Origin: Halomonas sp. QHL1
GTDB taxonomy: Bacteria > Pseudomonadota > Gammaproteobacteria > Pseudomonadales > Halomonadaceae
Direction of reading: 5' to 3'
Assembly: GCF_001882345.1 (NCBI RefSeq)
Contig: NZ_MINL01000001.1
Location: forward strand, 4,074,887 to 4,138,886
DNA: 64,000 nt
In this document: positions 8,704-16,294 of the stretch, piece by piece
Layout of the letters: every line of letters begins with the position of its first letter
Numbering within the stretch: the stretch's first letter is position 1
Notes under the pieces: generated by a model
The model's database searches: none
What the model was told of the DNA's origin: nothing
Seen by the model: only the letters and a program-made list of their open reading frames with translations
Translations under genes and position numbers: made by a program

Positions 8704-8722
8704 ACTCCCCCTCCGCCACAGA
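8704..8722. other. candidate attachment-site remnant at the island edge
   Basis: Between the integrase promoter side and the first core-like terminator lies a short GC-rich stretch, ACTCCCCCTCCGCCACAG, resembling the 3' end of a tRNA-type gene (C-rich T-arm followed by CCGCCA). It lies where the island would join the chromosome. No complete tRNA is present, so the target gene would be at the far end of the island, outside the window. This is position plus resemblance, not proof. Confidence 0.3.
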
Positions 8723-8730
8723 ATTTAAAA

Positions 8731-8760
8731 AAGCCCGCTGATTAATCAGCGGGCTTTTTT
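8731..8760. terminator. intrinsic terminator, near-perfect palindrome, bidirectional
   Basis: A 24-base perfect palindrome (AGCCCGCTGATT then AATCAGCGGGCT) is flanked by an A-run on the left and a T-run on the right, so it can stop transcription in both directions. It lies between the integrase side and the small membrane peptide gene. Confidence 0.85.
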
Positions 8761-8850
8761 GTGCCTAAAAAATGGGCTACGGCCCAGGTGTCTACGATTA
8801 TAGGCTCTATTTTCAGAGCTTTAAAAGTGAACCTAGCTTGCAAGCGTTTC

Positions 8851-8934
8851 CTAAAAAGGCAGCACGCCGCTGAAACCAATACCAAGTACGGCAACGATAA
8901 CAACAACGATAACGACGATGGTAGTAGTAGACAT
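8851..8934 (-). CDS. very small single-pass membrane peptide (27 aa)
   Basis: On the minus strand ATG 8934 is preceded by AAGGAAGAG at good spacing and opens 27 codons ending in TAG (8851-8853). The product starts MSTTT, then has about 14 residues made almost only of Ile, Val, Ala and Leu (IVVIVVVIVAVLG), and ends GFSGVLPF. This is one membrane helix with almost nothing outside it. The frame, ribosome site and downstream palindromic terminator at 8731-8760 together make a self-contained small gene. The function is unknown; peptides of this shape often bind larger membrane proteins or belong to stress-induced classes. Confidence 0.6.
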   Translation of the reverse strand: MSTTTIVVIVVVIVAVLGIGFSGVLPF

Positions 8935-9122
8935 TTTCTCTTCCTTTGAGTAGTGAGCGTTGCTACAGCTTAGTCGCGATTACGTCATTTCACACGTAAG
9001 CAAAAAACTGAGCTTCCTTTCCATGATGACAAGAAAATACCTGCCGGAACGCCCGCCAGTGAGGTTTGAAATAACCAGCTAGCGGGCGTTGATAAAATAG
9101 CAGAAAACGTTCAGTAGTGGGC

Positions 9123-9278
9123 TTATTTCCCACACTGACAGTCGTGGCCGCAGTCGCTGGAACCATCGGCATGGCCGTTGGCGCAAGACTCGCAGCAATA
9201 GAGTTTGCCATCTTTCTCTACGGCTTTGCTGTCGACCGCGCATTTACACTTGGGGCACGCACACTCTTGCTGAGCCAT
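9123..9278 (-). CDS. bacterial metallothionein, SmtA/BmtA type (51 aa)
   Basis: A small Cys-rich protein that binds zinc, cadmium or copper in the cytoplasm. The 51-residue chain has 10 Cys (6, 8, 11, 13, 28, 29, 32, 43, 47, 49) and two His (36, 45), in the order CxCxxCxC, then YCCESC with the NGH typical of the family zinc finger, then C-x3-C-x-C at the end. This is the layout of cyanobacterial SmtA and Pseudomonas metallothioneins. The start at 9278 has CAGGAG seven bases upstream; the frame extends to 9323 but that part lacks Cys and a ribosome site. No ArsR-type repressor gene is adjacent, unlike smtAB. Confidence 0.9.
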   Translation of the reverse strand: MAQQECACPKCKCAVDSKAVEKDGKLYCCESCANGHADGSSDCGHDCQCGK

Positions 9279-9365
9279 GTTGAATCTCCTGTGTTGGAGT
9301 TGAAAGTGTAGTCCCGCTCCCAAGTGTTATGTCATTGCATTTTTAACGATTCCAAGCTGCTAATT

Positions 9366-10166
9366 TTAACGCCCCAACGCCTTGCCCAATCTTCCAAAAA
9401 AGTCGCCAAACGCTACATTAACCCGCTCCCGTTGCTTCCCTTGCGGGTAAAGACCCATCTCCGCTTCGGGGGAGGCTTTGGTGCCTTTGACTAAAAAGTG
9501 GTTGGTGATAGCGGCATCTTGTACAAAGGCCTCAAAGGCGCGGGCGCAGAGCTCTTCGGGTTTGCTGTAGTAGAGTTGACCGAGCTTTTTATCCATCTGC
9601 ACCGAGTGCTTAAACAGCTCGCTGGGCTGGTCGCCTTCTGGCTGCAGCAGAATAGCTTTGAAGCAGTCCATCAATAATTGATTAAGCGGGTGGGGGATGG
9701 GCGTCGCATCGGCTAGCCACGCGGTGGAGGCGAACATGCCGTTAGGGATGCCACGAAAACACTTAGTGGCGACATAGTGGTCGAAAGCGTGATGGTACTC
9801 ATGGGCGATGCTGCCAGGGCCTGCGTTTTTGGCCAGCGCAAAGCTGCGTTGGCTCGGGTCGTAGTGGGCGGATACGCCCGGTCGACCACCGCTGCCGTAC
9901 TGCAGCGCTATAGAGCCGCGCAGCGAAATCAACGCCTCTGGCCCCTGGAGAATCAACATAAGATCGCACAGCGCATCGTGGAAAAGCTCAGCGGCTCGGT
10001 CACGCTCGGCGCTGGTGACCCAGCGGCCAATCTCAATCGAGCGAAAATCAAACTGGCGCCGAATCAATGCAAAGCTGCTTGCTTGCCCCTGGTGATGGTC
10101 AGGCCCGCTGCGGTAAAAATCCCGCGCTTCAATGCTCACTAATCGTTTCTCCTTGTATTCCGCCAT
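9366..10166 (-). CDS. putative HExxH zinc metallopeptidase-like protein (CLCA_X type, 266 aa)
   Basis: The centre carries a zinc-peptidase motif, H122-E-Y-H-H126, in the context GSIAHEYHHAFDHY. The C-terminal third has a KPEELCARAFEAFVQD segment that looks like the downstream Glu-bearing helix of large polyvalent-protein LPD1/CLCA_X-type domains. No signal peptide is visible, so a cytoplasmic location is expected. ATG 10166 was preferred since GGGGGT lies upstream of it; a GTG at 10178 is the alternative. The gene is divergent from the DJ-1 family gene. Family naming is from memory of similar gammaproteobacterial proteins; the metal motif is seen directly, the substrate is unknown. Confidence 0.65.
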   Translation of the reverse strand: MAEYKEKRLVSIEARDFYRSGPDHHQGQASSFALIRRQFDFRSIEIGRWVTSAERDRAAELFHDALCDLMLILQGPEALISLRGSIALQYGSGGRPGVSAHYDPSQRSFALAKNAGPGSIAHEYHHAFDHYVATKCFRGIPNGMFASTAWLADATPIPHPLNQLLMDCFKAILLQPEGDQPSELFKHSVQMDKKLGQLYYSKPEELCARAFEAFVQDAAITNHFLVKGTKASPEAEMGLYPQGKQRERVNVAFGDFFGRLGKALGR

Positions 10167-10232
10167 CCAGACCCCCACTTACTAACAGTAACGCATTTTA
10201 ATAGCCTCATTTTTCACCGTATGGAGAGAGTT

Positions 10233-10919
10233 ATGAGCAAGCGTATTTTAGTGGTACTGACGTCACACGATCAGTTGGGCGATACCGGCAATAAGACCGG
10301 TTTTTGGCTCGAAGAGCTGGCCGCCCCTTATTATGTCTTTAAAGACGCGGGTGCTGAAGTAACGTTGGCATCGCCCAAGGGAGGGCAGCCGCCGCTGGAT
10401 CCCAAAAGTGATGCAGAGGATAGCCAAACCGATGAAACGCGCCGCTTCAAGCAAGATGAAAAAGCTAACGCGGAGCTTGCCGCTACCCATCGTTTGAGCG
10501 ACATGAAGGCTGATGACTTCGATGCGGTATTTTACCCCGGTGGCCATGGCCCACTATGGGATCTCGTCGACGACGCGGACTCAATTCGCCTGATCGAAAC
10601 CTTTATCGCCCAAGGCAAGCCAGTTGCCTCGGTTTGTCACGCGCCGATCGTATTAGTGAATGCTAAAGACAGCGCTGGCGAGCCGCTTGTTAAAGGACGC
10701 CAGGTAACGGGCTTTACCAACGGCGAAGAAGAGGCCGTTGGTTTGACCAATATCGTGCCGCATCTCGTTGAAGATGCCTTACAAAAGTGCGGTGGGATTT
10801 ATAGCAAAGCAGACGATTTCACCCCTTACGTGCGCGAAGATGGTCAACTGATCACCGGGCAAAACCCGCCTTCCTCTGCGCTCACGGCTGAGACACTGAT
10901 GGCGTGGTTTAACAAATAA
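10233..10919 (+). CDS. DJ-1/PfpI (Hsp31-like) family protein (228 aa)
   Basis: A class I glutamine-amidotransferase-fold protein of the DJ-1/Hsp31 group; relatives act as glyoxalase III, deglycase or holding chaperone. The nucleophile elbow is clear: C135 in VASVCHAPIV with H136 behind it, after a YPGGHGPLWD loop, and the conserved acid lies in GFWLEELAAPYY near the N-terminus. This N-terminal GxWxEE layout is typical of the Hsp31-like branch rather than PfpI. The start ATG 10233 follows GGAGAG; an upstream ATG at 10221 would overlap that site. A strong terminator follows, so the gene is probably monocistronic. Confidence 0.9.
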   Translation: MSKRILVVLTSHDQLGDTGNKTGFWLEELAAPYYVFKDAGAEVTLASPKGGQPPLDPKSDAEDSQTDETRRFKQDEKANAELAATHRLSDMKADDFDAVFYPGGHGPLWDLVDDADSIRLIETFIAQGKPVASVCHAPIVLVNAKDSAGEPLVKGRQVTGFTNGEEEAVGLTNIVPHLVEDALQKCGGIYSKADDFTPYVREDGQLITGQNPPSSALTAETLMAWFNK

Positions 10920-10943
10920 GCGGTATAGATCACATGTTGGATG

Positions 10944-10976
10944 AAACGGCGAGGCTCTCCTCGCCGTTTCTGTTTT
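10944..10976 (+). terminator. intrinsic terminator after the DJ-1 family gene
   Basis: The stem AAACGGCGAGG / CCTCGCCGTTT with a short TCT loop is followed by CTGTTTT. It lies 25 bases after the stop codon at 10919. Confidence 0.8.
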
Positions 10977-11068
10977 GGGTATTGGATAGATCCTGACTAC
11001 CCTTATAGGGCAATAGGTTATGTATGCAAAGTAGCCAAGTTCTTAGGGGCAACAAGGAGAAAACTAAC

Positions 11069-11806
11069 ATGGAGACAGCACGCGTCTATCGGATGAAGAC
11101 GGCAGATCACCTCTGCCCGTTTGGGATGAAAACGCTCGATTTGCTAAAGCGCAAAGGCTACCAGGTTGACGACCATCCGCTTACCTCTCGGGATGAAATT
11201 GATGCATTCAAAGCCCAGGAAAGTGTCGATACCACACCACAAACTTATATCGGCGATAAACGTATTGGCGGCTATGAAGAGGTGCGTGAGTATTTAGGCA
11301 TGAGCGTGCCTAGCGCGAAAGAGACCTCATATCGGCCGGTGGTGGCGATTTTTGTTACCGCTTTGCTCATCGGTCTGTCGGTTAGCTGGGTAGCCAACGG
11401 CACCTTAGTGGCGGCGCGAATGCCAGAGTATGCGGTGGCTACAGCCATGGTGCTGCTAGGTTTGCAGAAGCTGCAGGATGTAGAAAGCTTTAGCACGATG
11501 TTTCTTAACTACGACCTGTTGGCTCAGCGCTATATCCCATACAGCTATGTGTACCCCTACGCAGAAACCCTGGCAGGGGTGTTAATGCTGGCAGGTGCTT
11601 TGATTTGGCTTGCAGCACCGCTGGCGCTGTTTATCGGTACGGTAGGCGCGGTATCGGTTTTTAAAGCCGTGTATGTGGATAAGCGTGAGTTGAAATGCGC
11701 CTGCGTTGGCGGAAGCAGCAATGTGCCACTAGGGTTTGTATCGCTAACGGAAAATATCGCCATGATACTGATGGGGCTATGGATGCCGCTGAAAATGTTG
11801 CTATAA
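11069..11806 (+). CDS. glutaredoxin-MauE/DoxX-like membrane fusion protein (245 aa)
   Basis: Residues 1-80 are a glutaredoxin domain: the active site is C16-P-F-G (one Cys only, so monothiol-like), followed by the cis-Pro region TTPQTYIGDKRIGGYEE. From about residue 90 to the end are four to five membrane helices resembling MauE/DoxX redox-associated membrane proteins, with a Cys pair in LKCACVGG between the last helices. Such fusions probably move electrons between thiol carriers across or at the membrane; the exact substrate is unknown. ATG 11069 follows AAGGAG; the frame extends back to 11024 without a ribosome site. The catalytic Cys sits on the cytoplasmic N-terminal side if no signal is cleaved. 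Confidence 0.8.
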   Translation: METARVYRMKTADHLCPFGMKTLDLLKRKGYQVDDHPLTSRDEIDAFKAQESVDTTPQTYIGDKRIGGYEEVREYLGMSVPSAKETSYRPVVAIFVTALLIGLSVSWVANGTLVAARMPEYAVATAMVLLGLQKLQDVESFSTMFLNYDLLAQRYIPYSYVYPYAETLAGVLMLAGALIWLAAPLALFIGTVGAVSVFKAVYVDKRELKCACVGGSSNVPLGFVSLTENIAMILMGLWMPLKMLL

Positions 11807-11891
11807 AAATCATCGTCAAAAAACTGCTTGGCTAAAATGCTGTTTAAAATCCAAAAAGTCGTTATAAAACAATTTATTTGCCTCTACATAT

Positions 11892-11920
11892 CATAGGTTA
11901 GATAAACCCCCTGCTATAAA
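11892..11920 (+). promoter_or_regulatory. promoter of the first GGA-hairpin RNA, with conserved upstream box
   Basis: A 15-base box CATAGGTTAGATAAA (11892-11906) is followed by a TATAAA -10 element (11915-11920) and then GCGCACTGTG. The same 15 bases occur at the same distance upstream of the second RNA (12641-12655), and the bases around the start (CACTGTG) also match. The shared box probably binds the activator or sigma factor that controls both RNAs. Confidence 0.6.
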
Positions 11921-11925
11921 GCGCA

Positions 11926-12074
11926 CTGTGTGCGCATAGCGAAGGGAGCTCGCGAAAAGGAAGAGCAAGCAAGGATTGCTTGTGTAACACAAGGATGCAC
12001 AAACAGGATGTTTGTGGTGCAAGATCAGGGAAGACCTGATGAGAACCCGGCCAAGGAATGGCCGGGTTTTTTTT
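11926..12074 (+). ncRNA. CsrB/RsmZ-type regulatory RNA, copy 1
   Basis: About 150 bases fold into a row of small hairpins that each show GGA in the loop: GCAAGCA/TGCTTGT around AGGAT (near 11970-11985), CACAAACA/TGTTTGTG around GGA (near 11998-12016), ATCAGG/CCTGAT around GAAGA, and the terminator CCCGGCCA/TGGCCGGG around AGGAA followed by eight T. An unpaired AAAAGGAAGAG and a GCGA/TCGC stem holding AGGGA come first. Repeated ANGGA in loops is the signature of RNAs that sequester the translational regulator CsrA/RsmA. The 5' end was placed seven or so bases after TATAAA. No protein is encoded. A second RNA of the same design lies 600 bases downstream. Confidence 0.85.
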
Positions 12075-12238
12075 ACCCCAGAATAAATAACGTATTAATT
12101 AAGCTATTATGACGTTTCCATTAATTTTTTGATTAACTGTTTTTATTAACTATGCGTTGCTTTTGTTAATAAAAGGGTAGCTGCGCTACCAGACTACCCA
12201 TGGGTTTATAACAAGTCACCCTTAAACAAGCTGTTTCT

Positions 12239-12454
12239 TTAACAGGCATAGTGATAATAAAGCGAGCTTAACTCATTCAGGGGTACTTCAACCGCGGTTT
12301 GACAGTTTAGGCAGCGTAGGGTGGTGCTGTTTTTTCCGGTGCCTTCTAGGCGGAAACGGTTCAAGAACGGATTTCCGGGTGACTCTGAGTTACCGCAATG
12401 ACGACAGGTGACATCCAGGCCATTGACTTTATTAGTAATTATAATATCGCGCAC
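12239..12454 (-). CDS. small zinc-ribbon-like protein (71 aa)
   Basis: A 71-residue protein with two CxxC knuckles, CRHCGN at about residue 17 and LRCLNCQ at about 47, spaced as in a zinc ribbon; a last Cys ends the chain. No other domain is present. The start is GTG 12454, supported by a full AGGAGGT site four bases upstream, which is stronger than most in this window. It is transcribed against the two GGA-hairpin RNAs that flank it. A role linked to those RNAs or to ribosomes is possible because small zinc ribbons often bind RNA, but that is only inferred from position and fold. Confidence 0.7.
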   Translation of the reverse strand: MRDIIITNKVNGLDVTCRHCGNSESPGNPFLNRFRLEGTGKNSTTLRCLNCQTAVEVPLNELSSLYYHYAC

Positions 12455-12640
12455 GCTGACCTCCTACCATTAGGTTAGATGATGGTTCAGGCGTGGTAAC
12501 ATCCGTGTAGAGCAGTATCGTTACCGATACTTTTAAAAGTATAGCGCTGCTGGGTATATGCGCCATTTAAAAATAAAAAACGTGCTTTAATGGGTACCCT
12601 TGAGTTTGTGAAAAAAAGATAAATTTTTCCACTTTAATAA

Positions 12641-12668
12641 CATAGGTTAGATAAATAGACCGTTTTAA
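12641..12668 (+). promoter_or_regulatory. promoter of the second GGA-hairpin RNA, with the same conserved box
   Basis: CATAGGTTAGATAAA at 12641-12655 is identical to the box upstream of the first RNA, and a TTTTAA -10-like element follows at 12663-12668 at the same spacing as TATAAA in copy 1. The start region again reads CACTGTG. The surrounding DNA is not otherwise similar, which argues that these bases are under selection. Confidence 0.6.
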
Positions 12669-12673
12669 GGTTC

Positions 12674-12823
12674 ACTGTGAGCATATACCACACGGAAGTG
12701 GCAACAGGGAAGATTAAGCTAGGAAGGCTTACGCTCATGGAAGCACAAACAGGATGTTTGTGAAGACGAATCAAGGATGGTTTGATAAAGCCCCGGCCAG
12801 GGAATGGCCGGGGCTTCTTTTTT
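12674..12823 (+). ncRNA. CsrB/RsmZ-type regulatory RNA, copy 2
   Basis: Same design as copy 1 in a largely different sequence. Hairpins are CCAC/GTGG around ACGGAA (near 12687-12701), AAGC/GCTT around TAGGAAG (near 12717-12730), CACAAACA/TGTTTGTG around GGA (near 12744-12762, identical in copy 1), AATCA/TGGTT around AGGA (near 12769-12783), and the terminator GCCCCGGCCA/TGGCCGGGGC around GGGAA followed by CTTCTTTTTT. A single-stranded CAACAGGGAAG segment adds another site. The RNA should bind several CsrA/RsmA dimers. It ends 12 bases before the end of the convergent M42 peptidase gene, and the terminator stem can probably serve both. Confidence 0.85.
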
Positions 12824-12834
12824 ATATGTTTGTT

Positions 12835-14184
12835 TTATTTCTTCGCTTTTTTCTTGTTTTTCTTGCTGTTGTTACTTTCTTTACTTGGGGTGCTCGCAGT
12901 GCTTTGGTCACTTTCTGTATTCTCATCTTTACTGTCATCACCCTCACTGTCCGGCTTATCGCTGCCTTGGTGAGCAAGCGGGCTCGCTTGGTCTAAGCGC
13001 GGGTGGTTATCCAGGAATTCACGCTGAAGGTCTGGTATGGCATCCAAGGCTTGCAGGGTATGGGTGAGGGCATGAATAGCCGCCAGCACATCCTGGGTAT
13101 GACCCGTTTCTGAAATGGTGTGCATATTGCGGATGGGGAAACCAATCGAGGTCGCGGCACTGTCGATAGACGCTAATACGCCCGCCATACCATCGGTACC
13201 CGTATCCACGCCGACAATATCGCGCTGCAGCGGAATGTCCTGCTCTTTAGCCGCCTTAGCGATGATCCGATTGAGCTGTTCGCTGGCAATCGAGCCCACC
13301 GCCATGGTGAAGCCTTTGCCCATCTCCAGTGGCTGCATGCGCTTGTCGCCAATACCGGGCGCAGCCACATAGTCATGGTTTACGTCTACGCCAATCAAAG
13401 CATCCGGCTTCATCTCGCCCGCCATCACGCGGCTGCCGAAACGGCCAATCTCTTCATAGCTGGCAATCGCAAACAGTACGCGAACGTTTTGGGTGCCGCC
13501 TGCTTCGGCGATCAGGCGCGCCACTTCGGCGGCCACAAAGCAGCCCAGTCCGTTATCCAGGTAGGCACCGTAAAACGTATTAGGGCTAAAGCCGGGGCGG
13601 ATAGGGCGGTCGAAAATAATCGAATCGCCGGGGCGAACACCCAGGTTCAACACCTGTTGCTTTTTATTCTCGCCGTGGATCTGCAGGTCCAGGTAAATCT
13701 GCTCTTTTTTCAGCCCTTTACTGCCATCGCGCTGGGCAGGATCAGAGAAGTGAATGGCGCCCAGTGCTTCAACCGTGCCGCCTTCAATGCAGCGGTAGCT
13801 GCCGGGGGCGTCAGGGTCTTCGCTAAACAGCTTCACTTCATGGCCGATCAGTACCGTCGGCAGGAATGAATCGGTGTTGATCCAGATCTTGCCATCTTCG
13901 CCAATCGAGCGCACCTGCATACGGATTTTGTCCGCATGGCCGATGATCATGACCTTGAACATGTCGTCGCGGTCAGGGTGGGTGTCCAGAACCACGCCCG
14001 CGTTGCCCTTGAACTGGTGAAGATGCCAGCTTTTAGGCGCAAAGCTCTCAAAATGCGGTTTGAGCACGCCGTAGGTCATGGCGGCTTCCAGGCCCACGGG
14101 GCTAGGGGCAGCAAGAATATCGCGCATCAGTTTGAACTGCGCGTCGGGCATCGGTTGCGTCCAGGGTTTTGCACTATCGCTCAT
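12835..14184 (-). CDS. M42-family aminopeptidase-like metallopeptidase (449 aa)
   Basis: A two-metal (Zn/Co) peptidase of the M42/glutamyl aminopeptidase group. Metal and catalytic residues are visible: His in IIGHADKIRM, Asp in the YLDNGLG segment, the Glu pair in ASYEEIGRFGS, Asp in IGVDVNHDY, and the final His in ISETGHTQD. An inserted beta domain lies between the first two motifs, as in the family. The last 55 or so residues are an unusual low-complexity tail rich in Ser, Asp, Glu and then Lys, ending KKNKKKAKK; this is not part of the enzyme fold and may bind nucleic acid or acidic partners. The gene converges on the second GGA-hairpin RNA. Confidence 0.9.
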   Translation of the reverse strand: MSDSAKPWTQPMPDAQFKLMRDILAAPSPVGLEAAMTYGVLKPHFESFAPKSWHLHQFKGNAGVVLDTHPDRDDMFKVMIIGHADKIRMQVRSIGEDGKIWINTDSFLPTVLIGHEVKLFSEDPDAPGSYRCIEGGTVEALGAIHFSDPAQRDGSKGLKKEQIYLDLQIHGENKKQQVLNLGVRPGDSIIFDRPIRPGFSPNTFYGAYLDNGLGCFVAAEVARLIAEAGGTQNVRVLFAIASYEEIGRFGSRVMAGEMKPDALIGVDVNHDYVAAPGIGDKRMQPLEMGKGFTMAVGSIASEQLNRIIAKAAKEQDIPLQRDIVGVDTGTDGMAGVLASIDSAATSIGFPIRNMHTISETGHTQDVLAAIHALTHTLQALDAIPDLQREFLDNHPRLDQASPLAHQGSDKPDSEGDDSKDENTESDQSTASTPSKESNNSKKNKKKAKK

Positions 14185-14264
14185 CGTTGTCGCTCACTCA
14201 TTTTAGGTGGATGTTAATCACCTCTAGTCTGCCAGATTCCCGCACTGTGTGTAGAGAAAGCCGC

Positions 14265-15149
14265 TTATTCGTGGTGATGAATTAGCTGACGCAGGGCGCT
14301 GGTGGCGGCGGACGGAGGATGACGGCGGCTCAATACAATGCCCAGCTCACGGCGAATGGTCGGCTCGACCAGCGGGCGGTATTCAATACCATCGGCGGCG
14401 ATTTGACGAAAACTGAGCGAGGGCAGCACGCTAATGCCTAACCCTGCCGCCACCATGCGGCCTACCGTGGCGATCTGGCGCGCATCGCACAAGATATCCA
14501 GCCGCTCTCCTACGCTCTGCATAATGCGGTCAATATCCTGGCGCGAGCTGGAAAGGCGATTGATACCGATAAACGGATAAGCCGCGAGTTGGCTCCAGGC
14601 TACAGCTGATTGCGCCAGCAACGGATGCCCGCAGGGGCAAACGACCACATAGCTGTCTTCGAGTACGGGCTCAAACGTTAGATCTTCTGCGTCGCTTGGC
14701 GGCACTGAAAGCCCCAGGTCGGCGCGACCTTCGCGCACCATTTGATTGATCTGCTCGGCCAGCACATCGTGCAGGCTGAGGTTGATTCGTGGGTAGGCTT
14801 CATGAAAAAGCTTAATGACGCGCGGGAATAGTCCTGCCGCCAGAGTGGGCAGGGCGGCCACCGTTACCTTTCCGCGCTGTTTGGAAAACTGGTCGTTGAG
14901 ATCTTCAAAGGCTTCATTCCAATCATTCAATAGCCGCACGGCGACTGGCAGAAAGGCTTCGCCTTCCGGCGTTAACGCGAGCTGGCGCGTGGTGCGGGCA
15001 AACAGTGCACCACCGACGTTCTCCTCAAGCTTACGCAGGGCAATCGAGATCGCCGGTTGGGAAAGGTGCACACGCTCGCTGGCCTCGGCCAGGCTGCGCG
15101 AGTGGGCGACGGCAACAAAAACACGCAACTGCTGGATGCTTGGATTCAT
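14265..15149 (-). CDS. LysR-family transcriptional regulator (294 aa)
   Basis: Residues 1-60 are the LysR winged helix-turn-helix (IQQLRVFVAVAHSRSLAEAS followed by LSQPAISIALRKLE), and the rest is the periplasmic-binding-protein-like effector domain. It is divergent from the TRAP/AtuA cluster and separated from it by about 160 AT-rich bases, the usual arrangement in which such a protein controls its neighbour in response to the substrate or an intermediate. The ligand is unknown. The start ATG 15149 has a weak ribosome site but matches the family N-terminus. Confidence 0.95.
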   Translation of the reverse strand: MNPSIQQLRVFVAVAHSRSLAEASERVHLSQPAISIALRKLEENVGGALFARTTRQLALTPEGEAFLPVAVRLLNDWNEAFEDLNDQFSKQRGKVTVAALPTLAAGLFPRVIKLFHEAYPRINLSLHDVLAEQINQMVREGRADLGLSVPPSDAEDLTFEPVLEDSYVVVCPCGHPLLAQSAVAWSQLAAYPFIGINRLSSSRQDIDRIMQSVGERLDILCDARQIATVGRMVAAGLGISVLPSLSFRQIAADGIEYRPLVEPTIRRELGIVLSRRHPPSAATSALRQLIHHHE

Positions 15150-15307
15150 TTAGAAAGTAAAACACAAATTAAAAACTATTCAATATACAAAATTAACCCG
15201 GCAGACCATGCTTGCTTTATCGCATGCAAACAGCGTCGCGATCACCGATTTAGATAAAAAACCGCTCTACAATAACAATAGCTCGCTTAGCGAGCTTCGG
15301 AGACACT

Positions 15308-16273
15308 ATGAAAACGCTACTTACCGCCATGGTGGCAAGCGCCGCTGTGCTGGCTGCTGCCACTTCCCATGCCGATGAACGCCTGCTGATTGGTTCAACC
15401 TCCAGCTCCTCTAGCCACTACAGCTACTTTGTCGCGGTTAACCAAATCATTAATAACCAAGTCGAAGGGGTGAGCTCCTCCGTTGCGGAAACCGGTGCCA
15501 CGGTGGATAACCTGCGCCGTTTGGGCCGCAACCAAATCGATATGGGCCTGGTCACCACCAATACGGGCTATCACGCCTACGCGGGCGAGGAAGATTTTGA
15601 AGGCCGCCCCGTCGATAACCGCCTGCTATGGGTCTACACCGTGGCGCCGCAGAATGCCGTGATGCGCCAGGATGCGGAGGTGGAAACGTTCGCTGACTTA
15701 GACGGTGTGCGCTTCAATCCAGGGATTACCGGGTCAGCTACCGAGAAAACCACCGAAGCGGTAATGCGCACGCTAGGCATCGAGCCTGACTACGTGCGCG
15801 GTTCAACGACCGATATGGTCGACGCCATGAAGGATGGCCGAGTCATGGGATCGGTAAAGTCGGGGGTCGGAGGACGCTTGGATGGCTCCTCTATGGATAT
15901 CGCCACTTTCACACCGATAAGCGTGCTGTCGCTTGACCAAGAGCAGGCCGACACACTGCGCAGCGAAATGCCCGATGTGGCGATTGTCGATGTGCCCGAA
16001 GGGGCTGCAGAGGGTATTCCTGCTTACACTACTTGGGCCTTTGGTGTTGCCGTGCACGCCCATCCGGATATGGATGACGAGACAGCCTATCAAATCGTCA
16101 AAGCCGTGATGGAAAATCCAGAGCCGCAGGTTAACTCCTTCGCCGCCATGCAGGATGCGGATATGGCGAAGATGACCCTGGAGGTTGGCACCGTGCCACT
16201 TCATGCCGGCGCTGCGCGCTATTTCGAAGAGCAGGGGTATGACATCCCCGATGCCTTGCAGCCAGTCCAGTAA
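15308..16273 (+). CDS. TAXI-family TRAP transporter solute-binding protein (321 aa)
   Basis: A periplasmic receptor that delivers an organic acid-type substrate to the TRAP permease encoded next to it. A Sec signal peptide (MKTLLTAMVASA to about ATSHA) is followed by the TAXI-type start of the mature protein, LLIGSTSSSSSHYSYF, and by the GNNRRLG-like and NPGITGSATE segments of this family. The start has CGGAGA upstream. It ends 21 bases before the permease start, so the two are co-transcribed with the AtuA-family genes downstream. TAXI receptors are known for glutamate or other acids; the ligand here is not readable, though the downstream genes suggest a carboxylic acid from isoprenoid or hydroxy-acid catabolism. 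Confidence 0.92.
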   Translation: MKTLLTAMVASAAVLAAATSHADERLLIGSTSSSSSHYSYFVAVNQIINNQVEGVSSSVAETGATVDNLRRLGRNQIDMGLVTTNTGYHAYAGEEDFEGRPVDNRLLWVYTVAPQNAVMRQDAEVETFADLDGVRFNPGITGSATEKTTEAVMRTLGIEPDYVRGSTTDMVDAMKDGRVMGSVKSGVGGRLDGSSMDIATFTPISVLSLDQEQADTLRSEMPDVAIVDVPEGAAEGIPAYTTWAFGVAVHAHPDMDDETAYQIVKAVMENPEPQVNSFAAMQDADMAKMTLEVGTVPLHAGAARYFEEQGYDIPDALQPVQ

Positions 16274-16294
16274 GGCCCATTGGAGAAGATGATC

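Noticed and set aside
8704..8722. A complete tRNA gene at the island edge
   Set aside because: Only a 3'-end-like stretch is present; no acceptor partner, D-arm or anticodon arm can be drawn upstream.
13375..13869. Open frame of 164 codons opposite the M42 peptidase gene
   Set aside because: Antisense shadow of a well-supported gene in GC-rich DNA; composition follows the real gene.
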